Shown: in pieces, positions 54,317 to 63,574 of the stretch | How the letters are laid out: every line of letters begins with the position of its first letter | Numbering within the stretch: position 1 is the stretch's first letter | From: Rhizobium mayense | Lineage (GTDB): Bacteria; Pseudomonadota; Alphaproteobacteria; Rhizobiales; Rhizobiaceae | DNA: 64,000 nt | Assembly: GCF_030272705.1 (NCBI RefSeq) | Contig: NZ_JARFYM010000001.1 | Location: forward strand, 248,001-312,000 | Reading direction: 5' to 3' | The notes under the pieces: model-generated | The model's database searches: none | The model's input: only the letters and a program-made list of their open reading frames with translations | What the model was told of the DNA's origin: nothing | Made by a program: the position numbers and the translations under genes

Positions 54317-55243
54317 ATGGGTGGCAAGCATGTGGCTGTCCTTATGGGCGGATTTTCCTCGGAGAGGCCAGTTAGCCTGTCCTCGGGAAAAGCATGCGCC
54401 GATGCTCTCGAGTCCGAGGGTTTCGAAGTCACGCGTGTCGATGTGGAGCGCGACGTGTCCGCGCGCCTTGCCGATTTGAAGCCTGATGTCGTCTTCAACG
54501 CTCTGCACGGTCCTTTCGGTGAGGACGGCACCATTCAGGGCATCCTTGAATATCTGCAGATCCCTTACACTCATTCCGGTGTGCTTGCGTCCGCGCTCGC
54601 GATGGACAAGTCGCGCGCCAAGAAGGTCGCTGATGGCGCCGGCATTCCGGTGGCTGATTCGCGTGTGATGAACCGTTTTGCCATTGTCGGCGAGCACCCG
54701 ATGCGGCCGCCTTATGTCGTTAAGCCGGTGCGGGAAGGTTCGAGCTTTGGTGTCGTGATCGTCAAGGAAGGTCAAGCGCATCCGCCGCAGATCATTGCCT
54801 CTTCCGAGTGGCGCTATGGCGACGAGGTGATGGTCGAGCGCTATGTCTATGGCCGGGAGCTGACGTGCGGCGTCATGGGTGATAAGGCGCTCGGCGTGAC
54901 CGAGATCGTGCCGCAGGGTCATAGCTTCTACGACTACGATTCCAAATATGCGGAGGGTGGATCAAAACACGTCATCCCTGCTAAAATTTCACCGAATCTT
55001 TACCAAAAGATACAAACATTAGCGTTAAGGGCGCATCAAGCTATCGGCTGCCGTGGCGTCAGTCGGTCTGACTTCCGTTATGACGATCGCTTTGCCGAAG
55101 AGGGCGAGCTTATCTGGTTGGAAATCAACACCCAGCCCGGCATGACGCCTACCTCGCTGGTGCCCGAAATGGCCGCTCACGCCGGCTACTCCTTTGGCGA
55201 ATTTCTCCGGTGGATGGTGGAGGACGCGTCTTGTTTGCGCTGA
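54317..55243 (+). CDS. ddl: D-alanine:D-alanine ligase
   Basis: A 308-residue ATP-grasp enzyme joining two D-alanines for the pentapeptide. [19 protein letters not shown] with the catalytic Glu, [22 protein letters not shown], and the C-terminal [18 protein letters not shown] are diagnostic. ATG 54317 with a GGGGG site is preferred; a TTG 4 codons earlier is part of that site. Codons at about 54968-55032 are AT-rich, including rare TTA leucines. It overlaps the TTG start of ftsQ by 13 bases. Confidence 0.95.
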   Translation: MGGKHVAVLMGGFSSERPVSLSSGKACADALESEGFEVTRVDVERDVSARLADLKPDVVFNALHGPFGEDGTIQGILEYLQIPYTHSGVLASALAMDKSRAKKVADGAGIPVADSRVMNRFAIVGEHPMRPPYVVKPVREGSSFGVVIVKEGQAHPPQIIASSEWRYGDEVMVERYVYGRELTCGVMGDKALGVTEIVPQGHSFYDYDSKYAEGGSKHVIPAKISPNLYQKIQTLALRAHQAIGCRGVSRSDFRYDDRFAEEGELIWLEINTQPGMTPTSLVPEMAAHAGYSFGEFLRWMVEDASCLR

Positions 55244-56163
55244 CGGTCAAAAATATGAGGCGGTCCCGCCACCGTGTCCCGCTCGCGATCGACGATGTCG
55301 AGGATGCGTTCGTGCTGCCGCGGCCAATGCGTCGTGCCGTGCGTTTCCTCGTGAGCCTCGGTTCCGGGCGCGTCAACATTCCGGCCCACACGGGCACGGT
55401 CTCCGCTCTCGCTCTTCTGGCTGCGACCGGCCTTTATGGAATGTCAATCGGCGGCCATACGCAGGATGTCGCGCAGGCGACGACCTCGGCTGCGGGCTTT
55501 GCCATCGAAGACGTGAAAGTCTCCGGCAACGACCAGACCTCAGAAATCGAAATCCTGCAGCTTCTTGGCCTAGACGGTACGACGTCGCTTGTGGCGCTCG
55601 ATGCCGATGCGGCTCGCCAGAAGATCGCGAGCCTGCCCTGGGTGCAGAGCGTCGAAGTCCGCAAGGTCTATCCGAAGACGGTCGAGGTGAAGCTTACGGA
55701 GCGCAAGGCTTATGCCATCTGGCAGCACGGCTCCGAACTGTCGCTGATCCAGAAGGACGGTAGCGTGATTGCGCCGCTGCGCGACAACAAATTCGCCAAG
55801 CTGCCGCTTTTCGTCGGCCGTGATGCCGAAACCGCTGCGGCGTCGATCGATGATGAGTTTGCCAGCTGGCCGGATGTTCGCAGCCATGTGAAGGCGTTCG
55901 TGCGTGTCGCCGGCCGCCGTTGGGACCTCTATCTCGACAATGGCGTGATCGTGAAATTGCCGGAAGACAACATTGATGGCGCGCTCGCACGGCTCACCAA
56001 GCTCGACAAGGATGAGAGCTTGCTGCAGCGCGACATCGCAGCCGTCGATCTTCGCCTCGATGATCGTACCGCAATCGAATTGACACCGGATGCAGCGCTT
56101 CGCCGCCAGGCGGCGTTGGATGCAAGAACCAAGGCTTTGAAGAAAGCAGGGCAGGATACATGA
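55231..56163 (+). CDS. ftsQ: Cell division protein FtsQ
   Basis: A 310-residue bitopic divisome protein. The cytosolic N-terminus is basic (RRSRHR), a membrane helix lies near residues 58-76, and a POTRA domain follows with [21 protein letters not shown]. The later [24 protein letters not shown] strand is the domain's second half. The start is probably TTG 55231, since GGAGG lies 7 bases upstream; the first ATG, eight codons later, lacks such a site. Its stop overlaps ftsA by 4 bases. Confidence 0.88.
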   Translation: MFALTVKNMRRSRHRVPLAIDDVEDAFVLPRPMRRAVRFLVSLGSGRVNIPAHTGTVSALALLAATGLYGMSIGGHTQDVAQATTSAAGFAIEDVKVSGNDQTSEIEILQLLGLDGTTSLVALDADAARQKIASLPWVQSVEVRKVYPKTVEVKLTERKAYAIWQHGSELSLIQKDGSVIAPLRDNKFAKLPLFVGRDAETAAASIDDEFASWPDVRSHVKAFVRVAGRRWDLYLDNGVIVKLPEDNIDGALARLTKLDKDESLLQRDIAAVDLRLDDRTAIELTPDAALRRQAALDARTKALKKAGQDT

Positions 56164-57491
56164 GCTTATTCAGTTCGTCCCATTTCGGTCTGCCGCGCCT
56201 GAAGCCGCTGTCATCCAAGCGGTCGCATATCGTATCGGTCCTCGACATCGGCTCGACGAAAGTCGTCTGCATGATCGGTCGGCTGACGCCGCGCGAGGAA
56301 AGCCAGGTTCTTCCGAACCGCACGCATAATATAGAGATTATCGGCATCGGCCATCAGCGGTCGCGCGGCATCAAGACCGGTGTGATCGCCGACCTCGATG
56401 CATTGGAAAACGTGGTCCGTCTCTCGGTTGATGCCGCCGAGCGCATGGCTGGCCTCACTGTCGACAGTCTGATTGTCAATGTGTCCGCGGGCCGCCTCGG
56501 CAGCGACATTTACACGGCCACGATCGATCTGGGCGGTCAAGAAGTCGAATCCAACGATCTGAAGAAGGTGCTTGCCGCCGCTTGCCAGCAATCGCTGCGC
56601 CAGGATCGTGCTGTACTGCACTCGCTCGCTACGGGGTACTCGCTTGACGGCGAGCGTGGTATTCGCGATCCGCTTGCCATGTTCGGCGACTCGCTGGGCG
56701 TCGACATGCATGTGGTCACCGCCGAGCGCGCAGCCCTTCGCAATCTCGAGCTCTGCATCAATCGTGCGCATCTCTCTGTCGAGGGTATGGTCGCGACGCC
56801 TTATGCCAGCGGTCTTGCCGCTCTCGTCGACGACGAAGTCGAGCTCGGCTGCGCCGCGATCGATATGGGCGGTGGCACGACGACGATCTCTGTCTTTGCC
56901 GAGGGCAAGCTTGTACACACGGACGCCGTCAGCCTCGGCGGTCATCACGTGACCACCGACCTGGCCCGCGGCCTTTCGACCCGCATCGAGGATGCCGAGC
57001 GGCTGAAGGTGGTGCATGCGTCGGCGCTCGCCAATTCTTCGGAAGAGCGCGAACTGATTTCCATCCCGCCGATCGGCGAGGATGAACGCGATCAGCCGAC
57101 CCAGGTGCCAAGGGCGCTTGTGTCGCGCATCGTCAAGGCCCGCATCGAGGAAACGCTGGAGTTGATTCGCGACCGTATCCAGCGCTCGGGTTTCAGCCCG
57201 ATCGTTGGCAAGCGCGTCGTTCTGACGGGTGGCGCCAGCCAGCTGACCGGCCTGCCGGATGTGGCGCGCCGCATCCTTGCTCGCAACGTCCGCATCGGCC
57301 GCCCGATGGGCGTGTCCGGCTTGCCGACGGCGGCCAAGGGCCCCGCCTTTTCGACGGCAGTGGGACTGATGATCTATCCGCAAGTTGCGGACATGGAGAC
57401 ACATGCGGCGGGCAGCGGTCTGCTCTCGTCGCTTGGGGGTAACAACAGCCGCATCGGCCGCGTTGGCCAATGGCTGAAGGAGAGTTTCTGA
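56160..57491 (+). CDS. ftsA: Cell division protein FtsA
   Basis: A 443-residue actin-like ATPase that tethers FtsZ to the membrane. SVLDIGSTKVVCMIG opens the phosphate-1 motif, AAIDMGGGTTTISVF holds phosphate-2, and VLTGGASQLTGLPDVA the adenosine motif. The C-terminal VGQWLKESF amphipathic helix is the membrane-targeting sequence. ATG 56160 overlaps the ftsQ stop. A 110-base gap with an inverted repeat separates it from ftsZ. Confidence 0.97.
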   Translation: MSLFSSSHFGLPRLKPLSSKRSHIVSVLDIGSTKVVCMIGRLTPREESQVLPNRTHNIEIIGIGHQRSRGIKTGVIADLDALENVVRLSVDAAERMAGLTVDSLIVNVSAGRLGSDIYTATIDLGGQEVESNDLKKVLAAACQQSLRQDRAVLHSLATGYSLDGERGIRDPLAMFGDSLGVDMHVVTAERAALRNLELCINRAHLSVEGMVATPYASGLAALVDDEVELGCAAIDMGGGTTTISVFAEGKLVHTDAVSLGGHHVTTDLARGLSTRIEDAERLKVVHASALANSSEERELISIPPIGEDERDQPTQVPRALVSRIVKARIEETLELIRDRIQRSGFSPIVGKRVVLTGGASQLTGLPDVARRILARNVRIGRPMGVSGLPTAAKGPAFSTAVGLMIYPQVADMETHAAGSGLLSSLGGNNSRIGRVGQWLKESF

Positions 57492-57494
57492 GTG

Positions 57495-57540
57495 CCTGAT
57501 CCCGGATCGCGGCAAGCGCTTTCCGGGCAGGGGTCAGGCG
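57495..57540 (+). repeat. Inverted repeat between ftsA and ftsZ
   Basis: GCCTGATCCC and GGGGTCAGGC (57495-57504, 57531-57540) pair over ten bases with one G-T pair, with an inner segment that can also fold. It begins right after the ftsA stop and could act as an attenuator, a processing site or mRNA protector for the separately controlled ftsZ. Confidence 0.5.
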
Positions 57541-57601
57541 AGTGAAATATAGTGAATTGGCCGGCGTGGCGATGCGGCCATAAAGAGAAGGAACGGGTAC
57601 C

Positions 57602-59356
57602 ATGACTATCAAGCTGCATAAGCCAGATATCACCGAGCTGAAGCCGCGTATCACCGTGTTCGGTGTCGGTGGTGGTGGCGGCAATGCCGTCAACAACATG
57701 ATCACGGCAGGCTTGCAGGGCGTCGATTTCGTCGTCGCCAACACGGATGCGCAGGCACTGACCATGACGAAGGCGGAGCGGATCATCCAGCTCGGCGTCA
57801 ACGTCACGGAAGGTCTCGGCGCCGGCTCGCAGCCGGAAGTCGGCCGCGCCGCCGCTGAAGAGTGCATCGACGAGATCATCGATCACCTGAACGGTACCCA
57901 CATGTGCTTCGTAACCGCCGGCATGGGCGGCGGCACTGGTACGGGTGCTGCGCCGGTCGTCGCACAGGCCGCTCGCAACAAGGGCATCCTGACTGTTGGC
58001 GTCGTTACCAAGCCCTTCCATTTCGAAGGCGGTCGCCGCATGCGTCTCGCTGAAATGGGCATCCAGGAACTGCAGAAGTCGGTTGACACGCTGATCGTCA
58101 TTCCGAACCAGAACCTGTTCCGTATCGCCAACGACAAGACGACCTTCGCTGACGCGTTCTCGATGGCCGACCAGGTTCTCTATTCGGGCGTTGCCTGCAT
58201 CACCGATCTGATGGTGAAGGAAGGTCTCATCAACCTCGACTTCGCCGACGTCCGTTCGGTCATGCGCGAAATGGGCCGCGCTATGATGGGTACCGGCGAG
58301 GCTTCCGGCCAGGGCCGTGCAATGCAGGCTGCTGAAGCTGCCATTGCCAACCCGCTGCTCGACGAAACCTCAATGAAGGGTGCGCAGGGCCTGCTGATCT
58401 CGATCACCGGCGGCCGTGACCTCACCCTGTTCGAAGTCGATGAAGCTGCGACCCGGATTCGCGAAGAAGTCGATCCTGACGCCAACATCATCCTCGGCGC
58501 CACCTTCGACGAATCGCTGGAAGGCATCATCCGCGTTTCGGTCGTCGCAACCGGCATCGATCGCGCAATGAACGAGGCCGCCGACAAGGCCATGGAATTC
58601 CGTCCGGTCGCGAAGCCGGCTGTCCGTCCCTCCGCGGCCGTTGCTCCGGCAGTGGCCGCAGCTCAGCCTGCCCATGTCGCGCAGGCACCGAAGGCCGCCG
58701 TCGATCCGATCGCACAGACCATCCGCATGTCGGAAGCCGAAATGGAGCGTGAGCTGGAATTCCAGATCGCCCGCCAGCAGCAGCAGGTCATGCAGCAGCC
58801 GGTCGCCCAGGAAGAAACCTTCCGTCCGCAGAGCCGTATCTTCGCGGCCGCGCCGGAAGCACAGCCGATGCGTCAGGCTCCGGCTCAGCATCAGCCGGCA
58901 CCGGTCATGCATCAGCAGCCGGTGATGCAGCATCAGCCGGCGCCTGCGCAGATGCAGCAGCCGGTCCGTCAGGAGCCGATCATCCGACAGGCTCCCGAGC
59001 AGGTCCGCATGCCGAAGGTCGAAGATTTCCCGCCGGTCGTTAAGGCCGAGATGGAACATCGTGCTCAGCCGGTTGCCGCCCAGGCTTCGGAAGAGCGTGG
59101 TCCGATGGGCTTGCTGAAGCGAATCACCAATTCGCTCGGCCGCCGTGACGAGGACCCAGCTTTCAACGACATGACCGCTTCGGCTCCGAACGCCGCGTCG
59201 CAGCAGCGCCGTCCGCTGTCGCCGGAAGCAAGCCTCTACGCACCGCGTCGTGGCCAGCTCGATGAGCAGGGCCGTCAGGTTCCGCAGGCGCGCATGACGA
59301 CCCAGGAAGACGACCAGCTCGAAATCCCGGCTTTCCTGCGCCGCCAGTCGAACTGA
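57602..59356 (+). CDS. ftsZ: Cell division GTPase FtsZ (long rhizobial form)
   Basis: A 584-residue tubulin-like GTPase forming the division ring. The GTP loop GGGTGTG (109-115) and NTDAQAL segment are intact in the core (about 1-318). The linker of about 250 residues is Gln/Pro/Ala/Met-rich ([14 protein letters not shown] and similar), much longer than in E. coli. The C-terminal peptide [10 protein letters not shown] (572-581) binds FtsA and other partners. ATG 57602 follows GAAGGAACGG. A palindrome and a terminator follow the gene. Confidence 0.97.
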   Translation: MTIKLHKPDITELKPRITVFGVGGGGGNAVNNMITAGLQGVDFVVANTDAQALTMTKAERIIQLGVNVTEGLGAGSQPEVGRAAAEECIDEIIDHLNGTHMCFVTAGMGGGTGTGAAPVVAQAARNKGILTVGVVTKPFHFEGGRRMRLAEMGIQELQKSVDTLIVIPNQNLFRIANDKTTFADAFSMADQVLYSGVACITDLMVKEGLINLDFADVRSVMREMGRAMMGTGEASGQGRAMQAAEAAIANPLLDETSMKGAQGLLISITGGRDLTLFEVDEAATRIREEVDPDANIILGATFDESLEGIIRVSVVATGIDRAMNEAADKAMEFRPVAKPAVRPSAAVAPAVAAAQPAHVAQAPKAAVDPIAQTIRMSEAEMERELEFQIARQQQQVMQQPVAQEETFRPQSRIFAAAPEAQPMRQAPAQHQPAPVMHQQPVMQHQPAPAQMQQPVRQEPIIRQAPEQVRMPKVEDFPPVVKAEMEHRAQPVAAQASEERGPMGLLKRITNSLGRRDEDPAFNDMTASAPNAASQQRRPLSPEASLYAPRRGQLDEQGRQVPQARMTTQEDDQLEIPAFLRRQSN

Positions 59357-59369
59357 TCTGATTTAGACC

Positions 59370-59385
59370 ATCCTATTAATAGGAT
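59370..59385. repeat. Perfect 16-bp palindrome after ftsZ
   Basis: ATCCTATTAATAGGAT is exactly self-complementary, 13 bases after the ftsZ stop and before the terminator. It is too AT-rich at its centre for a terminator stem. It might bind a dimeric protein; no function is known. Confidence 0.55.
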
Positions 59386-59402
59386 ACTAACCATGTTTAT
59401 TG

Positions 59403-59428
59403 AATCCGGGGCTCATCGGCCCCGGATT
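59403..59428 (+). terminator. Terminator of the ftsQAZ operon
   Basis: AATCCGGGGC and GCCCCGGATT form a 10-bp stem with a 6-base loop, followed by TCTTTATTTT. It ends the ddl-ftsQAZ transcription unit. Confidence 0.92.
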
Positions 59429-59686
59429 TCTTTATTTTCGGCCTGTCTTTAATTCTAAAATTACCCAGCAAATTCAAACATCTGCTTTCGTAACAAAGCG
59501 AAAGAAACAGTGATTTGGAATGCGATGCCCCGGCGCGTATGTAAGTAACAAGCGAACCTGTGGAATCACATTCAACAACTGTTGCATGTGAATTCGCGGA
59601 GTAGGTAACAGACTGAACCAGCAAAGAGGGTAAGGGTCCGAAGATGACCGCCCGGTCTGGGACAGATAGACGAAGGCAGAATTTAT

Positions 59687-60643
59687 ATGGCAATCGGATT
59701 GCTGGGTTTTCAAACCACCATTGCAAACCCTGTAACACTTTCGGGTATCGGCGTTCATTCCGGCGCCAACGTGTCGATTACGCTCTATCCGGCTGAAGCC
59801 GGCACGGGCGTGATCTTCCAGCGCATGCACGACAATGGCGACGTGACCGAGTTGCGCGCAGTTTCCTCGCAGGTGGGCAACACCGATCTCTGTACGGTTC
59901 TCGGCTTCTCGCCGGCACGCTCCGTTGCGACCGTCGAACATGTCATGGCGGCGATCTACGCGATCGGCCTGGACAATGTCATTGTCGAAGTATCCGGCGC
60001 GGAAATGCCGATCATGGACGGCAGCGCCCATCCCTTCATCGAAGCGATCGAGCAGGTGGGTATCGTTTCGCTCGGCGTCAAGCGCCGTTACATTCGCGTC
60101 ACCAAGCCTGTGCGAATCGAAGCTGGCGGTTCCTGGTGCGAGTTCCGCCCCTATGACGGTACGCGTTTCGAAGTCGAGATCGACTTCGAATGCCCGTTGA
60201 TCGGCCGGCAGAAGTGGGAAGGCGATCTGACTGCCAAGACCTTCAAGACCGAGCTGTCGCGCGCTCGCACCTTCGGCTTCATGCGTGATGTCGAACGTCT
60301 CTGGGCTTCCGGGCATGCGCTCGGCTCTTCGCTTGAAAATTCCGTCGTCATCTCCGACGACAACACGGTGATCAATGTCGAGGGCTTGCGTTACGCCAAG
60401 GACGAATTCGTCCGCCACAAGACGCTGGATGCCGTCGGCGATCTGGCGCTGGCTGGTGCTCAGTTCATCGGCTGCTACCGCTCCTATCGCGGCGGTCACC
60501 GCATGAATGCCAATGCTTTGAAGGCCCTGCTGAGCGATCCCTCGGCTTACGATGTCGTCGAGACTTCCGCACCGCGTCAGCGTGCGCATAGCCGCGAATT
60601 CGTTGCCATCAACGCTCCCGAATTCGCCCCCTGGTCTGCGTGA
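59687..60643 (+). CDS. lpxC: UDP-3-O-acyl-GlcNAc deacetylase LpxC
   Basis: A 318-residue zinc deacetylase, the committed step of lipid A synthesis. SGIGVHSG, TVEHVMAAIYA with a zinc His, SAHPFIEAI, and RHKTLDAVGDLALAG with further zinc ligands are all present. ATG 59687 opens the family's usual N-terminus. The gap to ftsZ (330 bases) holds a palindrome and a terminator and then only AT-rich sequence in which the lpxC promoter must lie. A very strong terminator follows. Confidence 0.96.
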   Translation: MAIGLLGFQTTIANPVTLSGIGVHSGANVSITLYPAEAGTGVIFQRMHDNGDVTELRAVSSQVGNTDLCTVLGFSPARSVATVEHVMAAIYAIGLDNVIVEVSGAEMPIMDGSAHPFIEAIEQVGIVSLGVKRRYIRVTKPVRIEAGGSWCEFRPYDGTRFEVEIDFECPLIGRQKWEGDLTAKTFKTELSRARTFGFMRDVERLWASGHALGSSLENSVVISDDNTVINVEGLRYAKDEFVRHKTLDAVGDLALAGAQFIGCYRSYRGGHRMNANALKALLSDPSAYDVVETSAPRQRAHSREFVAINAPEFAPWSA

Positions 60644-60669
60644 CCTCCAGGAACCCAGGTGGCAAAGTC

Positions 60670-60700
60670 GCCGCCCCCGAAAGGGGGCGGCTCTTTTTTT
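60670..60700 (+). terminator. Strong terminator after lpxC
   Basis: GCCGCCCCC, a GAAA tetraloop and GGGGGCGGC form a perfect 9-bp stem, followed by TCTTTTTTT. It isolates lpxC from bamD; the remaining 250 bases before bamD hold no recognised gene. Confidence 0.95.
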
Positions 60701-60956
60701 GACAGGAGATTCGTCAACAGTGCTTCAAAGCTGGGGGCAGGGCGTCGTGTTAGGGCAGGCCGAAAACGAAATCTCTTGTCAATACAGCGGCTAAAGCCTG
60801 TAATCTCGCGGTCTTTGCCACAAAAATGCGTTAATGCTTCATCATTGCGTTGCCCTGATGGTGCTTTTGCGGCTAGAAACGCCAGCGAAAGAACGCCGTT
60901 TCCGCAACGACGGCTAGTGGGACAGTCATCCGATGGGTTTTGCAGGGTCTGAAAGC

Positions 60957-61802
60957 ATGAAGATTACAACACGGGCTTTGCTCGTCTCGCTTCTCCTGGC
61001 CGGTACCGGTGCGGTGGTAACGGGTTGCAATACGGACAAGGATATCGACATCACCAAGCTCGGCGTCGAGACCGATCCCCCGGAAACCCTCTACAATCAG
61101 GGCCTTGCCAACATCAAGGCCGGCAATATGACGGAAGCCGGCAAGAAGTTCGATGCCATCAACCAGCAGCAGCCCTTCTCCGAATGGGCGCGCAAGGCGA
61201 TGGTGATGAGCACCTTCGTCAAATATCGTACCGGCGCCTACGATGATGCCGTCCAGACGGGCAACAGCTATCTCAAGCAGTATCCCGGCTCCGAAGATGC
61301 GGATTACGTTCAGTATCTCGTCGGTTCGTCCTATGCCAAGCAGATCGTCGACGTAACGCAGGATCAGCGCGCCGCGCAGCAGACGATCGAAGCGATGTCC
61401 AAGGTCGTCAGCAACTATCCGAACTCGCAATATGTCAGCGACGCTCAGGCCAAAATTCGTTTTGCCCGCGACCAGCTCGCTGGCAAGGAGATGCAGATCG
61501 GCCGCTACTATCTCGAGCGCAAGGATTACCTTGCAGCCATCGCTCGCTTCCGTATTGTTGTCGAGCAATATCCGACGACGAATCAGATCGAAGAGGCGCT
61601 GGCACGCCTGGTCGAAGCGTACTACGCCATGGGCATCGTTCCGGAGGCGCAGACGGCAGCCGCCGTTCTCGGCCACAACTATCCGGACAGCCGCTGGTAT
61701 GCTGATTCCTATAAGCTTCTGAAGACCGGTGGTGTTTCGCCGAATGAAAATGAAGGCTCCTGGATTTCGAGAGCGGGCAAGAAACTTCTTCTTGGGACGT
61801 GA
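60957..61802 (+). CDS. bamD: Outer-membrane assembly lipoprotein BamD
   Basis: A 281-residue lipoprotein of the BAM complex. The signal ends in lipobox VTGC (Cys24). TPR-like repeats follow, for example YNQGLANIKAGNMTEAGKKFD and YYLERKDYLAAIARFRIVVEQYP, the expected BamD set. ATG 60957 starts the signal directly; the eight codons before it add nothing. It lies 12 bases before recN, so they likely share a transcript. Confidence 0.95.
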   Translation: MKITTRALLVSLLLAGTGAVVTGCNTDKDIDITKLGVETDPPETLYNQGLANIKAGNMTEAGKKFDAINQQQPFSEWARKAMVMSTFVKYRTGAYDDAVQTGNSYLKQYPGSEDADYVQYLVGSSYAKQIVDVTQDQRAAQQTIEAMSKVVSNYPNSQYVSDAQAKIRFARDQLAGKEMQIGRYYLERKDYLAAIARFRIVVEQYPTTNQIEEALARLVEAYYAMGIVPEAQTAAAVLGHNYPDSRWYADSYKLLKTGGVSPNENEGSWISRAGKKLLLGT

Positions 61803-61814
61803 GATTGAGCGCAC

Positions 61815-63488
61815 ATGCTGGTCCAGCTTTCGATCCGCGATATCGTTCTGATCGAGCGGCTGGATCTTGCCTTTGAAACCGGTCTTTCGGTCCTAACCGG
61901 CGAGACCGGTGCGGGCAAATCCATCCTGCTCGACAGTCTTTCGCTGGCCCTCGGCGGGCGCGGCGACGGGGGCCTCGTGCGTCATGGCGAAGATCGCGGC
62001 CAGGTGACGGCCGTTTTCGATGTCGGCATGCAGCATGCCGCCCGCAAGCTTCTGCGCGAAAATGGCATCGATGACGACGGCGACCTTATCTTCCGTCGTA
62101 CCCAATCCGCCGATGGCCGCACCAAGGCTTTTGTCAACGACCAGCCGCTGAGCGTCCAACTGATGCGTCAGGCGGGACAGCTTCTTGTCGAAATTCATGG
62201 ACAGCATGATGACCGTGCCCTGGTCGATACCGATGCGCACCGCATGCTGCTCGATGCTTTCGCCGGCCTCGCCGAGGAAACCCAATCTGTCGGACGGCTT
62301 TACAAGATCTGGCGCGACACCGAGCGGACGCTGAAGAAGCAACGCGAGCAGGTAGAGAACGCCGCGCGGGAAGCTGATTATCTCCGGGCCTCGGTAGAGG
62401 AGCTGGAGAAGTTGTCGCCGCAAGATGGCGAAGAGGACGACCTGGCTGAACGGCGCTCACGGATGATGAAGGCGGAGCGCATCGCCGGCGACATCTCGGA
62501 GGCCTCGGAGTTCCTCAACGGCAACGCGTCGCCTGTGCCGCACATTGCCTCGCTGGTTCGCCGGCTGGAGCGCAAGAGCCATGAGGCGCCTGGTTTGCTG
62601 GAAGATACTGTGGCGCTGCTCGATGCGGCGCTCGATCAGCTCTCGAATGCGCAGATGGAAGTAGAGGCGGCGCTGCGTAAGACGGAATATGATCCGAGAG
62701 AATTGGAGCGCGTCGAAGAGCGGCTGTTTGCGCTGCGCGCCGCCTCGCGCAAATATTCTGTGCCGGTTACAGGCCTGCCGGCGCTGGCTCAGAGGATGAT
62801 CGCCGAGCTCGTCGATCTCGACGCCGGCGAAGAAAGGCTGGAGCGCCTCGATGCGGAGCTCGCCGTTGCCAAGGCTGATTACGATGCCGCCGCGCGCAGC
62901 CTCTCGGACAAGCGCCGTCACGCCGGCGAAGCGCTTGCCGCCGCGGTCATGGCAGAGCTGCCGGCGCTGAAACTGGAGCGGGCGCGCTTCATGGTGGAGA
63001 TCACCACCGACGCCGACGAAGCAACGGCCGAGGGCATCGATGTCGTCGAATTCCATGTGCAAACCAATCCGGGGACGCGGCCGGGGCCGATCATGAAGGT
63101 CGCCTCCGGCGGTGAGCTGTCGCGTTTCCTGCTGGCGCTGAAGGTGGCGCTTGCCGATCGTGGTTCGGCGCCGACCTTGGTCTTCGACGAAATCGACACC
63201 GGCGTCGGCGGTGCGGTGGCAGACGCCATCGGCCAGCGGCTGAAGCGCCTCTCGGAGCGTGTTCAGGTGCTCTCGGTCACCCACGCGCCGCAGGTCGCCG
63301 CACGCGCCGCAACCCATCTGCTGATCTCCAAGGGGCCTGTCGCCGATAATTCCGAAAAGATCTCCACGCGGGTTGCCACAATGGAACCGAAGGACCGCAC
63401 GGAGGAAATCGCCCGCATGCTCGCCGGCGCTTCGGTGACCGAAGAGGCGAGGGCGGCCGCCAAGCGCTTGCTGGCTGGCAACGGCTGA
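61815..63488 (+). CDS. recN: DNA repair protein RecN
   Basis: A 557-residue SMC-like ATPase that holds DNA ends for recombinational repair. The N-terminal Walker A GETGAGKS (29-36) and QHDDRALVD segment are followed by long heptad-rich coiled coils (about 155-375). The C-terminal SGGELSRFLLALKVAL signature and VFDEIDTGVGG Walker B complete the ATPase. ATG 61815 is supported. Slightly shorter coiled coils than in SMC match RecN. No LexA-type box was recognised upstream. Confidence 0.95.
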   Translation: MLVQLSIRDIVLIERLDLAFETGLSVLTGETGAGKSILLDSLSLALGGRGDGGLVRHGEDRGQVTAVFDVGMQHAARKLLRENGIDDDGDLIFRRTQSADGRTKAFVNDQPLSVQLMRQAGQLLVEIHGQHDDRALVDTDAHRMLLDAFAGLAEETQSVGRLYKIWRDTERTLKKQREQVENAAREADYLRASVEELEKLSPQDGEEDDLAERRSRMMKAERIAGDISEASEFLNGNASPVPHIASLVRRLERKSHEAPGLLEDTVALLDAALDQLSNAQMEVEAALRKTEYDPRELERVEERLFALRAASRKYSVPVTGLPALAQRMIAELVDLDAGEERLERLDAELAVAKADYDAAARSLSDKRRHAGEALAAAVMAELPALKLERARFMVEITTDADEATAEGIDVVEFHVQTNPGTRPGPIMKVASGGELSRFLLALKVALADRGSAPTLVFDEIDTGVGGAVADAIGQRLKRLSERVQVLSVTHAPQVAARAATHLLISKGPVADNSEKISTRVATMEPKDRTEEIARMLAGASVTEEARAAAKRLLAGNG

Positions 63489-63574
63489 TCGGTATCCACG
63501 TCCTGTCGTCCGATTTTTCCGGTCTGCTCCAGCAGATGCCAGGGATGGCTGTTTTCGGCCCGAAGCGGACCGCC

